Positions 1 to 5,824 of a DNA stretch of 24,168 nucleotides are shown one piece after another. The translations under genes and the position numbers were made by a program. Source of the DNA: an uncultured bacterium. GTDB taxonomy: Bacteria; Bacteroidota; Bacteroidia; Bacteroidales; Bacteroidaceae. Numbering within the stretch: the first letter of the stretch is position 1; every line of letters starts with the position of its first letter. A model generated the notes under the pieces. That model had not been told where the DNA came from. It made no database searches and worked only from the letters and a program-made list of their open reading frames with translations. Location: positions 1 to 24,168 of the forward strand of contig CAJMQT010000014.1 of assembly GCA_905215655.1 (NCBI GenBank), read 5' to 3'.

Positions 1-121
1 GCACTCGGCAATATGAAAATGAGTTTTCATTGCTCTCGCTTGCAATGTTTTTGCATAAAACAAGCTGCACTCGGCAATATGAAAATGAGTTTTCATTGCT
101 CTCGCTTGCAATGTTTTTGCA
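1..121 (+). repeat. Tandem 66-bp hairpin repeat with promoter-like end
   Basis: A 55-bp segment at 1-55 is repeated without change at 67-121, a period of 66 bp. Each copy holds an imperfect stem-loop, GCAAT-at-GAAAA facing TTTTC-ATTGC, set between two TGCA motifs, and ends in TTTTTGCA, which resembles a Bacteroidota -7 box. A diverged copy is at 5046-5100. The array may extend left of the window. The 67-aa reading frame running through it is repeat-derived and is not called. Confidence 0.9.
112..119 (+). promoter_or_regulatory. Putative -7 element for the histidine phosphatase gene
   Basis: TGTTTTTG at the end of the second repeat copy matches TAnnTTTG at all but one fixed position and lies 17 bases before the ATG at 137. 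No clear -33 TTTG is seen at the usual 19-21 bp spacing, so the promoter is plausible rather than firm. Confidence 0.35.
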
Positions 122-136
122 CCATAAATAATAATT

Positions 137-643
137 ATGACAAAGCTTTATCTCGTAAGACACGGCGAGACCGTGGACAACGCCCGGCACATAATGCAGG
201 GGCAGACGCAGGGTGAATTGAACGAAACGGGGCGTGAACAGGCGCGTGAACTCGCCGCAAAGATGGCGGCAACGGCAATAGACGTCTTCGTATCGAGCGA
301 CCTGAAACGCTCCATCGACACGTGTCGGATAATAGCGGAGCCGCATGGCGGAACCGTTGTAACCACTCCGTTGTTGCGTGAAAGGGATTGGGGCAGCTTT
401 ACAGGAAAGTATATTCCTGACCTGAAAGATGCGGTTTGGACTGATGATATCGAGTCGGTTGATGCTTTGAAGAAAAGAGCTGCCGGGTTCATGGATTATC
501 TCCGGAAGTCTTATCCTTCAAAAACGGTGCTCGCGGTTGGGCACGGAATTATCAACAAGGCAATCCAAGCCGTATATTACGGAAAAGAGATGAAAGACAT
601 TCCGCGCATGGATAATGCGGAAGTGCGTGAGCTTCTGTTGTGA
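137..643 (+). CDS. Histidine phosphatase family protein (phosphoglycerate mutase-like)
   Basis: 168-aa cytoplasmic protein of the histidine phosphatase superfamily. The N-terminal LVRHGET motif supplies the catalytic His9, which is phosphorylated during turnover. SSDLKRSIDTC near residue 55 is the usual second conserved block, and GHG near His136 is the second active-site His. The length suits the small single-domain branch that includes PGM-like enzymes, alpha-ribazole phosphatase and nucleotide or sugar-phosphate phosphatases. The substrate cannot be assigned from sequence, and no cobalamin genes are nearby. The gene appears monocistronic: it follows the 66-bp promoter-like repeats and converges with the secreted-protein gene at 797-1897, with a shared terminator between them. 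The start at 137 puts RHGE at the normal distance from the N-terminus. Confidence 0.9.
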   Translation: MTKLYLVRHGETVDNARHIMQGQTQGELNETGREQARELAAKMAATAIDVFVSSDLKRSIDTCRIIAEPHGGTVVTTPLLRERDWGSFTGKYIPDLKDAVWTDDIESVDALKKRAAGFMDYLRKSYPSKTVLAVGHGIINKAIQAVYYGKEMKDIPRMDNAEVRELLL

Positions 644-728
644 AATAAAGGTCTTTTATTGTTCCTTTCTTTAATTTGCCGTGGCTCGAAACATGTCCTT
701 TAAATTATTGGTATGTAAGAAATAAAAA

Positions 729-771
729 CGAGGTTCGTGGTTTTTCATTATGAATTTTACCACGAACCTCG
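729..771. terminator. Bidirectional intrinsic terminator between convergent genes
   Basis: Perfect 13-bp arms, CGAGGTTCGTGGT at 729-741 and its complement at 759-771, with a 17-nt loop. Read on the minus strand the stem is followed at once by TTTTTATT, so it terminates the gene at 797-1897 well. Read on the plus strand a shorter T run (TCGTTTT) follows, so it may also serve the phosphatase gene. Confidence 0.85.
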
Positions 772-796
772 GTCGTTTTATATGATTGTTAAAGAC

Positions 797-1897
797 TTAT
801 CTGTGTCCTCCGAAACTGCCACGGCTGCTTCCTCCGCCGGAACTTCTGCCGCTTCCGGCACTGCTTGAACCGTGACTGCTGCCGCCAAAGCTGCGACTTG
901 AACCGCCCATGGATGCGCTGCGGCTGCTTGACGAACCGCTGTTCATGCTACGGTTGAATGTTCCCGCCGCTCTGTCGCTGCTGGGTGTGAACGTCCTGCT
1001 GGGCGAAGTTATCGAGCTGCTGCCTGAGATGCGTCTGCCGCCGCTGAACGATGAGCTGTTGTTCTCTGTGCTCGGGCGAGCCGTTGTGCGTGTGCTGCTC
1101 TCGCGGTTGTTCCTGAAATTGCCTCTGTATTGTCCCAATCCGTTCTCGTTGCGGTTGTATCTTCCGTTGTTGCCGAAGGTATTGTTGCCTGTGTTCGGGC
1201 GGTTTCCCGGGTTTACATTGTTGCCTTTGTCATTCCCGTTGTAGCCGTGGTTAAATCCGTTATTCCCACCTCTGTTGCCGTTGAAAGAGTTGTTTTTGTT
1301 GCCGTTGTTTCCACGGTTAAATCCTTTGTCGCCACGGTTGCCGGCTCCGTTGTAGCCTCCATGTCCTCCTCTGTGGAAGTCGCCGCGGTCAAATCTGTCT
1401 TTCATTCCATGTCCTCTGCTTATTGCGCTGTGGTTGAACGAGCGTCCTCTGTACCAGCTGTGACCGCCATTTCTGTGCCAGCTGTGACCTCCGCGATAAG
1501 TAACGTAAATGTTCGGGCGTCCGAAGTAGAAGTAGTTGCGTCTCGGATAACGGCTGTAAATTGCGAAGTGCCATACTCCCGACGTCCAGTATAACGGGCG
1601 GTAGAAGTAGCTTGCCGCGCAGTAAGCGTTGTATTGCCAGTCAAGCAGGATGTAGCTTAAATCCAGATTACGCATTCTCCAATAATCTCCGTAAAGATCG
1701 TTGTAGTTGTTCACGCTCATAAGATAATCGAGGTTGATCTCATAAGCGGCGTCATATTGTTCCTCGGTGAAGTTCAGTTCGTAAGCCATCTTGTCCGTCA
1801 GGAACAATGCTTGCTCTCGTGCTTGTGTATAACTCATTGCATTTGCCGTTACGGTCAATGTCAGAAGAGCAGTCAGTACGGTTATAAACTTTTTCAT
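797..1897 (-). CDS. Secreted Gly/Asn/Ser-rich low-complexity protein
   Basis: 366 aa, no family recognised with certainty. Residues 1-20 are a clear signal peptide (MKKFITVLTALLTLTVTANA), so the protein is exported. Residues about 22-130 form a folded-looking part with a helical stretch (LTDKMAYELNFTEEQYDAAY, somewhat like the LTxxQ motifs of Spy/CpxP-type periplasmic proteins, a weak likeness) followed by a Tyr/Trp/Arg-rich segment. From about residue 135 to the end the sequence is low-complexity: Gly-His-Arg, then Gly-Asn, then Ser-Gly-rich, ending in RGSFGGHR. No Cys-lipobox, no membrane helix beyond the signal peptide and no enzyme motif are visible. The tail could be a flexible surface or RNA/polymer-binding region, which is speculation. 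It has its own promoter-like region and terminator, so it is probably transcribed alone. Confidence 0.8.
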   Translation of the reverse strand: MKKFITVLTALLTLTVTANAMSYTQAREQALFLTDKMAYELNFTEEQYDAAYEINLDYLMSVNNYNDLYGDYWRMRNLDLSYILLDWQYNAYCAASYFYRPLYWTSGVWHFAIYSRYPRRNYFYFGRPNIYVTYRGGHSWHRNGGHSWYRGRSFNHSAISRGHGMKDRFDRGDFHRGGHGGYNGAGNRGDKGFNRGNNGNKNNSFNGNRGGNNGFNHGYNGNDKGNNVNPGNRPNTGNNTFGNNGRYNRNENGLGQYRGNFRNNRESSTRTTARPSTENNSSSFSGGRRISGSSSITSPSRTFTPSSDRAAGTFNRSMNSGSSSSRSASMGGSSRSFGGSSHGSSSAGSGRSSGGGSSRGSFGGHR

Positions 1898-1934
1898 AAT
1901 TGTATGTCTTTAAATTGTTTCTTTTTCTTGTTTG

Positions 1935-1966
1935 CAAAGGAACGAATAAATATCTGTATGTCGAAA
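1935..1966 (-). promoter_or_regulatory. Putative promoter of the low-complexity protein gene
   Basis: On the minus strand, TTTC (1963-1966) is followed after 20 bp by TTCCTTTG (1935-1942). This is close to the Bacteroidota pattern TTTG-(19-21)-TAnnTTTG and lies about 38 bp before the ATG at 1897. Both boxes deviate by one base. Confidence 0.4.
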
Positions 1967-2034
1967 GGTTTTTCCCTAACCTTGCAGAGGAAAATCCCTA
2001 TTGTTGAATTTATTGCCTTGTATTTTATTTTTGG

Positions 2035-2137
2035 GGAGTGAAGAAGTATAGGAATGCAGGAGTTCAGACAATACCCCGCCTCGCATTACCGCCAAAGCAT
2101 TAGTCTGAACTCCTGCACTCCCATACTTCTTCACTCC
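2035..2137. repeat. Large inverted repeat with 35-bp arms
   Basis: The left arm 2035-2069 and right arm 2103-2137 are reverse complements except at two positions, with a 33-nt loop. The arms are built from GGAGT/GAAG words. Both exceptions are A opposite C on the plus strand, so on the minus strand they become U-G wobbles and the minus-strand RNA would form an unbroken 35-bp stem. There is no T-run, and the site lies between divergent genes, so it is not an obvious terminator. It may be a miniature palindromic element or a 5'-UTR structure of the gene at 1897. Confidence 0.85.
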
Positions 2138-2222
2138 TGAAAATAAATTTCTCCGTCCTTAAACGCTTAAAAAGCAGCGTATGATAAAATATATTTATCT
2201 TTTTAACGTTATATCTTAAAAA

Positions 2223-3803
2223 ATGTTCCAAATGAGAAGTTTCCTACTTATCGTTTTGTTTTTATGCGCCGGAAAGACGGCTTTCTCGCAAGATTTTGAT
2301 AGTGGTGAGAAAGGCGCAGTAAAGCCGGGAAAAGGCATTTCTTATAATATTGAAATGCAGGCGACAGCCTCTGACGATAAAACACCGTTGTGGTTGAACG
2401 CCAACAAACATGGATTAAGCTCGCTCGATAAGAACAATGGTTATCTGCGAGCCGCCCTGATAAGACCTCTGCGCACGGATTCCGCGCGTCGTTGGGGTGT
2501 GGGTTACGGTGTCGACGTTGTCTTACCTTATAATTATACGAGTAAATTTGTCGTCCAACAGGCTTTCGTTGAGGCACGCTGGTTGCACGGCACGCTGTCC
2601 GTGGGCAGCAAACAGTACCCCATGGAACTGAAAAACAGCAGTCTGAGCAGCGGTTCCCAGACCTTTGGAATTAACGCGCGACCTGTTCCGCAGGTGCGTC
2701 TTGCGCTGCCCGAGTATTGGACTTTGCCGTTTGCAAAGGGCTGGCTGCACCTTAAAGGACACATAGCCTACGGACGGATGACCGACGACAACTGGCAGCA
2801 CGACTTCACTTCAAAGCAAAACAAGTATGCCGACGACGTGCTTTATCACAGCAAAGCCGGCTATCTGAAAATCGGTAACGAAAACGTTTTTTGTCCGTTC
2901 TCGCTCGAACTCGGTCTTGAGATGGCGTCAACATTCGGCGGAACAGCCTACGTTCCCGACGGAAACGGAGGTATGAACATAATTAAGGGCAAGACGGGTC
3001 TTGGCGCTTATTGGAACGCTTTTATCCCCGGAGGCTCCGACGCGCCGGAGACGACATATCAGAATGTTGAAGGCAATCAGATGGGAAGTTGGGTCATACG
3101 CCTTAACTGGGACGCCGACTCGTGGCGTTTCGGTATTTATGCCGATAAATATTTTGAAGACCACTCTTCCATGTTCCAGCTTGATTACGACGGTTACGGC
3201 TCCGGCGAAGAGTGGCAGAAGAAGAAAAAGAGACGATATCTGCTCTATGACTTCAAGGATATTATGCTCGGAGCGGAGTTTAACTTGAAGTATGACCGAT
3301 GGATTAACGATGTGGTGGTTGAATACATCTATTCAAAATATCAGAGCGGTCCGATCTATCACGACCACACAGTCACCATTCCCGACCATATCGGCGGTAA
3401 AGACAACTTCTACAACCATTACATTTACACCGGTTGGCAGCACTGGGGACAAGTAATCGGCAATCCTCTCTACCGTTCGCCGATATACAATGAAGACGGC
3501 ACCATTGAGGTTAAAGACAGCCGTTTCATGGCTTTTCATCTTGGCATCAGCGGTCGTCCGTTCAACCGCTTCTCGTATCGTGTGCTCGCGTCGTGGCAAG
3601 AAGGACTCGGAACTTACGACGAGCCGTATGACAAAAAGCAAAACAACGTAAGTTTCCTCGTTGAAGGCAGATACGCTTTCGGCGGTCATCTGCTGAAAGG
3701 ATGGAGCGTGAAAGGCGGTTATGCCATGGACTTTGGCAAGATACTCGGCAACAACTACGGTTTTCAACTGACCATCGCAAAGACCGGCTTGTTTAATCTT
3801 TAA
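2223..3803 (+). CDS. Capsule assembly Wzi family outer-membrane protein
   Basis: 526 aa. An N-terminal signal peptide (RSFLLIVLFLCAGKTAFSQ) is followed by a Trp/Tyr/Gly-rich protein with many alternating strands typical of an outer-membrane beta-barrel. Recognisable family blocks are TPLWLNANKHGLSSLDKNNG (about 55-75), a VGSKQYPMELKNSSLSSG-like block (about 130) and NARPVPQVRLALPEYW (about 152-167), as in Bacteroidota proteins annotated Caps_assemb_Wzi (PF14052). The E. coli relative is an outer-membrane lectin that anchors group 1 capsule. No capsule cluster is near here, so the ligand is unknown. A second in-frame ATG at 2232 (MRSFLL) gives a more usual signal peptide and may be the real start. 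It is followed after 13 bp by a small lipoprotein gene, probably cotranscribed. Confidence 0.8.
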   Translation: MFQMRSFLLIVLFLCAGKTAFSQDFDSGEKGAVKPGKGISYNIEMQATASDDKTPLWLNANKHGLSSLDKNNGYLRAALIRPLRTDSARRWGVGYGVDVVLPYNYTSKFVVQQAFVEARWLHGTLSVGSKQYPMELKNSSLSSGSQTFGINARPVPQVRLALPEYWTLPFAKGWLHLKGHIAYGRMTDDNWQHDFTSKQNKYADDVLYHSKAGYLKIGNENVFCPFSLELGLEMASTFGGTAYVPDGNGGMNIIKGKTGLGAYWNAFIPGGSDAPETTYQNVEGNQMGSWVIRLNWDADSWRFGIYADKYFEDHSSMFQLDYDGYGSGEEWQKKKKRRYLLYDFKDIMLGAEFNLKYDRWINDVVVEYIYSKYQSGPIYHDHTVTIPDHIGGKDNFYNHYIYTGWQHWGQVIGNPLYRSPIYNEDGTIEVKDSRFMAFHLGISGRPFNRFSYRVLASWQEGLGTYDEPYDKKQNNVSFLVEGRYAFGGHLLKGWSVKGGYAMDFGKILGNNYGFQLTIAKTGLFNL

Positions 3804-3816
3804 AAACCAAGACAGA

Positions 3817-4257
3817 ATGAAATATTATATAACAATCTTTGTTTTTGCAATGTTTACCGCGCTGCTCGGTTCGTGCGACCTTGAAACTTCCGACAACGGC
3901 GACCTCGACGGAATGTGGCGTCTGGAGTCTGTCGACACACTTGCCACCTCGGGCAGCAAGGACATGACCGGCACAAAGTTTTACTGGTCGTTCCAGTTGC
4001 ACCTTTTGCAGCTTGACGATAAGGCGGGAGGACACAACTCCGTGCTGCTGCGCTTCGAGCATTCGGGCGGCACGCTCAGGCTTTACGACCCTTACCTTTA
4101 CAACCGTGAAGAGGGCGACGAACAGCTGACAGACGTGCAATATCTCGCACCTTTCGGCGTAAACATGCTTGAAGAAGAGTGTACGGTGGAACGTCTCAGC
4201 GGCAGCAAGATGACGTTGAAGACGCCGACGCTACGTCTCGGGTTCAGAAAGTTGTGA
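3817..4257 (+). CDS. Small lipoprotein, lipocalin-like
   Basis: 146 aa. Residues 1-20 are a lipoprotein signal peptide with lipobox LGSC, giving Cys20 as the lipidated residue. The acidic residues after it (DLETSD) suggest export to the outer membrane or cell surface, by the rule known for Bacteroidota lipoproteins. The mature part starts with DLDGMWRLESVD, the Gly-x-Trp start of lipocalin-like folds in this phylum, and continues with short alternating beta segments. The protein ends in LGFRKL. The start lies 13 bp after the Wzi-family gene, so the two probably form a transcription unit and may act together at the outer membrane. The lipocalin-like assignment rests on the N-terminal motif, size and strand pattern only. 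Confidence 0.7.
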   Translation: MKYYITIFVFAMFTALLGSCDLETSDNGDLDGMWRLESVDTLATSGSKDMTGTKFYWSFQLHLLQLDDKAGGHNSVLLRFEHSGGTLRLYDPYLYNREEGDEQLTDVQYLAPFGVNMLEEECTVERLSGSKMTLKTPTLRLGFRKL

Positions 4258-4424
4258 GGTCTTGCCACGCAACTTTTATTTTTGTCTCCACCGGCACAAG
4301 TATTAGTGATGACGGACACGCAGGCGAGAGTATCAGACATGGCGTGCCATCATGGCAAAACTTACAATCCGTAACATTTCCGTTGGCTTTCCTTACAGTT
4401 TTCAACGGCTGTTTGCCGTTTTCC

Positions 4425-4512
4425 AAAAGGCGGTCTTTCAGGCTGCAAAAGGTAACCTTTTAGCGTGTAAAAGACCACCTTTTGCAGCCTGAAAGACCGC
4501 CTTTTGAAATTG
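4425..4512. repeat. Array of four 22-bp AAAAG-n-CTTTT units
   Basis: Four units start at 4425, 4447, 4469 and 4491, exactly 22 bp apart. Each begins AAAAG or GAAAG and carries CTTT(T) about 11 bp later. The array also folds on itself: 4424-4453 is a perfect 30-bp reverse complement of 4477-4506 with a 23-nt loop. It lies between convergent genes (ends at 4257 and 4531), so the hairpin could stop transcription from both sides. A second array with the same period is at 20894-20981. The rest of 4258-4530 holds nothing recognisable apart from an upstream AACGGC-tgttt-GCCGTT palindrome. Confidence 0.85.
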
Positions 4513-4530
4513 AAAGTAAGGCATGTCAAA

Positions 4531-4947
4531 TCATTTAATCAGCAGAACCACGCTCCCGGCTGTTATGAGCACTGCTCCCAACACCGTCTTTAAGCTCATC
4601 TGCTCCTTTAAAAACACGAACGCGAGCAACATCGTCAACACCACGCTGAGCTTGTCTATCGGTGCCACCCGCGATACATCGCCTGTCTGCAATGCCTTGA
4701 AATAACACAGCCACGACAGTCCGGTAGCCGCTCCCGACAGCAAAAGAAACAGCCATGTGCGACTACTGATACTCCATACGCCCGATATTCCGCCACCATG
4801 AAGCACGATACCCCATGTAAGCAACAGAATGAATATGGAACGTATGGCGGTTGCCAGATCCGGCTCCACTCCTCTGACGCCGACCTTGGCGAACACAGCC
4901 GTAAGGGCGGCGAACACAGCCGACAACAACGCATAATATTTCCACAT
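4531..4947 (-). CDS. Single-domain EamA/DMT family permease
   Basis: 138 aa from the ATG at 4947 (MWKYYALLSAVFAALTAVFA); an ATG at 4953 would add two residues. The longer reading frame upstream runs through the 66-bp repeat at 5025-5103 and is not credible. About five hydrophobic segments (roughly 3-20, 32-49, 65-85, 90-112 and 118-136) and the LSWLCYFKALQTGDVSRVAPIDKLS region match one EamA repeat (PF00892), the unit that is normally doubled in ten-helix drug/metabolite transporters. One-repeat members exist and are thought to pair in the inner membrane. The substrate cannot be predicted. It is transcribed away from the response regulator gene and ends facing the 22-bp array. Confidence 0.85.
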   Translation of the reverse strand: MWKYYALLSAVFAALTAVFAKVGVRGVEPDLATAIRSIFILLLTWGIVLHGGGISGVWSISSRTWLFLLLSGAATGLSWLCYFKALQTGDVSRVAPIDKLSVVLTMLLAFVFLKEQMSLKTVLGAVLITAGSVVLLIK

Positions 4948-4972
4948 AAGCATTAAATGTTTATAACAAGCG

Positions 4973-4980
4973 CAAAAATA
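4973..4980 (-). promoter_or_regulatory. Putative -7 element of the EamA gene
   Basis: The minus strand reads TATTTTTG, a full TAnnTTTG match, 25 bases before the ATG at 4947. A -33 TTTG at standard spacing is not evident. Confidence 0.45.
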
Positions 4981-5000
4981 CAGCTTAATGTTGTAGAAAA

Positions 5001-5103
5001 TCTGTCTGTCTGTTTTTTTTATTTTATCTTTGCATAAGATAAACTGCACTCGGCAATCTGAAAGTAAACTTTCATTGCGCTCGTTTGCATTATCTTTGCA
5101 TAA
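5001..5103 (+). promoter_or_regulatory. Promoter region with 66-bp hairpin repeat and two -7 boxes
   Basis: TCTG at 5001-5004, then 20 bp, then TATCTTTG at 5025-5032 is a good Bacteroidota promoter match. Exactly 66 bp later TATCTTTGCATAA recurs (5091-5103), so a hairpin unit (5046-5100) is bracketed by direct repeats of the -7 region. The hairpin arms are GCAAT-ct-GAAAG and CTTTC-ATTGC. Compared with the copies at 1-121, the inner A-T pair is replaced by G-C on both arms, which keeps the pairing. The second -7 box lacks a clear -33. Either box could start transcription of the two-component operon at 5141. Confidence 0.65.
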
Positions 5104-5140
5104 TAATGTGACGCCAAGACGCGCCGTAAAACACAATAAC

Positions 5141-5824
5141 ATGAAGTTGCTGATAATAGAAGACGAACGTCAACTCTCCGACGACATCGTGAATTTTCTT
5201 GGCAGGGAAGACTATCTCTGCGAACAGGCGTTCACCTACAACGACGCCTTGATGAAGGTCGGCGTATATGAGTACGATTGCATCTTGCTCGACCTGATGC
5301 TTCCGGATGGCAGCGGTCTCGACATCCTGCGGCGCATCAAGAGCCGTTCTCCGAAGACCGGAGTGATAATAGTATCGGCAAAAAGCTCGACAGACGACAA
5401 GGTGGAAGGACTGAAAATCGGAGCCGACGACTATCTGGCAAAGCCGTTTCATCTGTCGGAACTGAGTATGCGTGTGTTCGCCTTGCTGCGACGCAACAAC
5501 TTCATGGGCACAAACACGCTGCGCAGCGGCGATATATCAATCGACCTGCCGGGCAGAAGGGCTATGGTGGGAGACAACGTACTCGATTTGACGAAAACCG
5601 AATACGAGCTGTTGCTCTTCCTGATAGAGAACAGAAAACGGGTGGTGTCGAAAAGCGCGGTGGCGGAACACCTCAGCGGAGACATTGCCGACATGCTCGA
5701 CGACTTTAACTTTATCTACGCACACATAAAGAACCTGAAAGCGAAACTTGCGGCGGCAGGCGTCAGACGTTGTATCAAGACATATTACGGCACGGGCTAT
5801 AAATGGATTAACGAAGATGAATGA
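5141..5824 (+). CDS. OmpR/PhoB-family response regulator
   Basis: 227 aa. The N-terminal receiver domain (about 1-118) has the acidic pocket in LLIIEDER, phosphoacceptor Asp51 in CILLDLMLPDG, and Lys101 in YLAKPF. The C-terminal winged-helix DNA-binding domain (about 130-225) has the block DLTKTEYELLLFLIENRKRV, a recognition region near FIYAHIKNLKAKL and the wing-end YYGTGYKW. The ATG at 5141 was chosen because MKLLIIEDE is the family start; the upstream extension overlaps the promoter repeat. The regulator is the partner of the histidine kinase whose start overlaps its 3' end by 8 bp, so the two are translationally linked. The target genes are not visible from sequence. The promoter lies within the 66-bp repeat. 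Confidence 0.95.
   Translation: MKLLIIEDERQLSDDIVNFLGREDYLCEQAFTYNDALMKVGVYEYDCILLDLMLPDGSGLDILRRIKSRSPKTGVIIVSAKSSTDDKVEGLKIGADDYLAKPFHLSELSMRVFALLRRNNFMGTNTLRSGDISIDLPGRRAMVGDNVLDLTKTEYELLLFLIENRKRVVSKSAVAEHLSGDIADMLDDFNFIYAHIKNLKAKLAAAGVRRCIKTYYGTGYKWINEDE

Larger units (their letters stand above)
1898..2222. other. Gene-free divergent intergenic region
   Basis: 325 bp between the divergent genes starting at 1897 (-) and 2223 (+). It holds the minus-strand promoter (1935-1966), the large inverted repeat (2035-2137) and an AT-rich stretch before the Wzi gene in which TATCTTTT (2196-2203) is a weak -7 candidate without a convincing -33 partner. No short ORF with coding character and no RNA gene was recognised. 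Confidence 0.6.

Noticed and set aside
1..121. 66-bp tandem repeat as CRISPR or IS end
   Set aside because: The whole unit repeats, with no spacers, and no transposase or terminal repeat pair is visible.
13..216. 67-aa reading frame through the window-start repeats
   Set aside because: It encodes the repeat unit twice (MKMSFHCSRLQCFC) and then overlaps the phosphatase in another frame; it is a by-product of the repeats.
1130..1594. Val/Ala/Ser-rich plus-strand frames opposite the low-complexity gene
   Set aside because: These are antisense shadows of a Gly/Asn/Ser-rich gene; the minus strand has a signal peptide and terminator, the plus frames have neither.
4425..4512. 22-bp array as a CRISPR array
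   Set aside because: Units abut without unique spacers, units themselves differ, and no cas genes are present.
5030..5140. N-terminal extension of the response regulator
   Set aside because: It overlaps the promoter repeat; the receiver domain begins properly at MKLLIIEDE from 5141.
4948..5142. N-terminal extension of the EamA reading frame (about 65 residues)
   Set aside because: It is charged and Cys-rich, reads through the 66-bp repeat and the promoter boxes in reverse, and family homology starts at the ATG at 4947.
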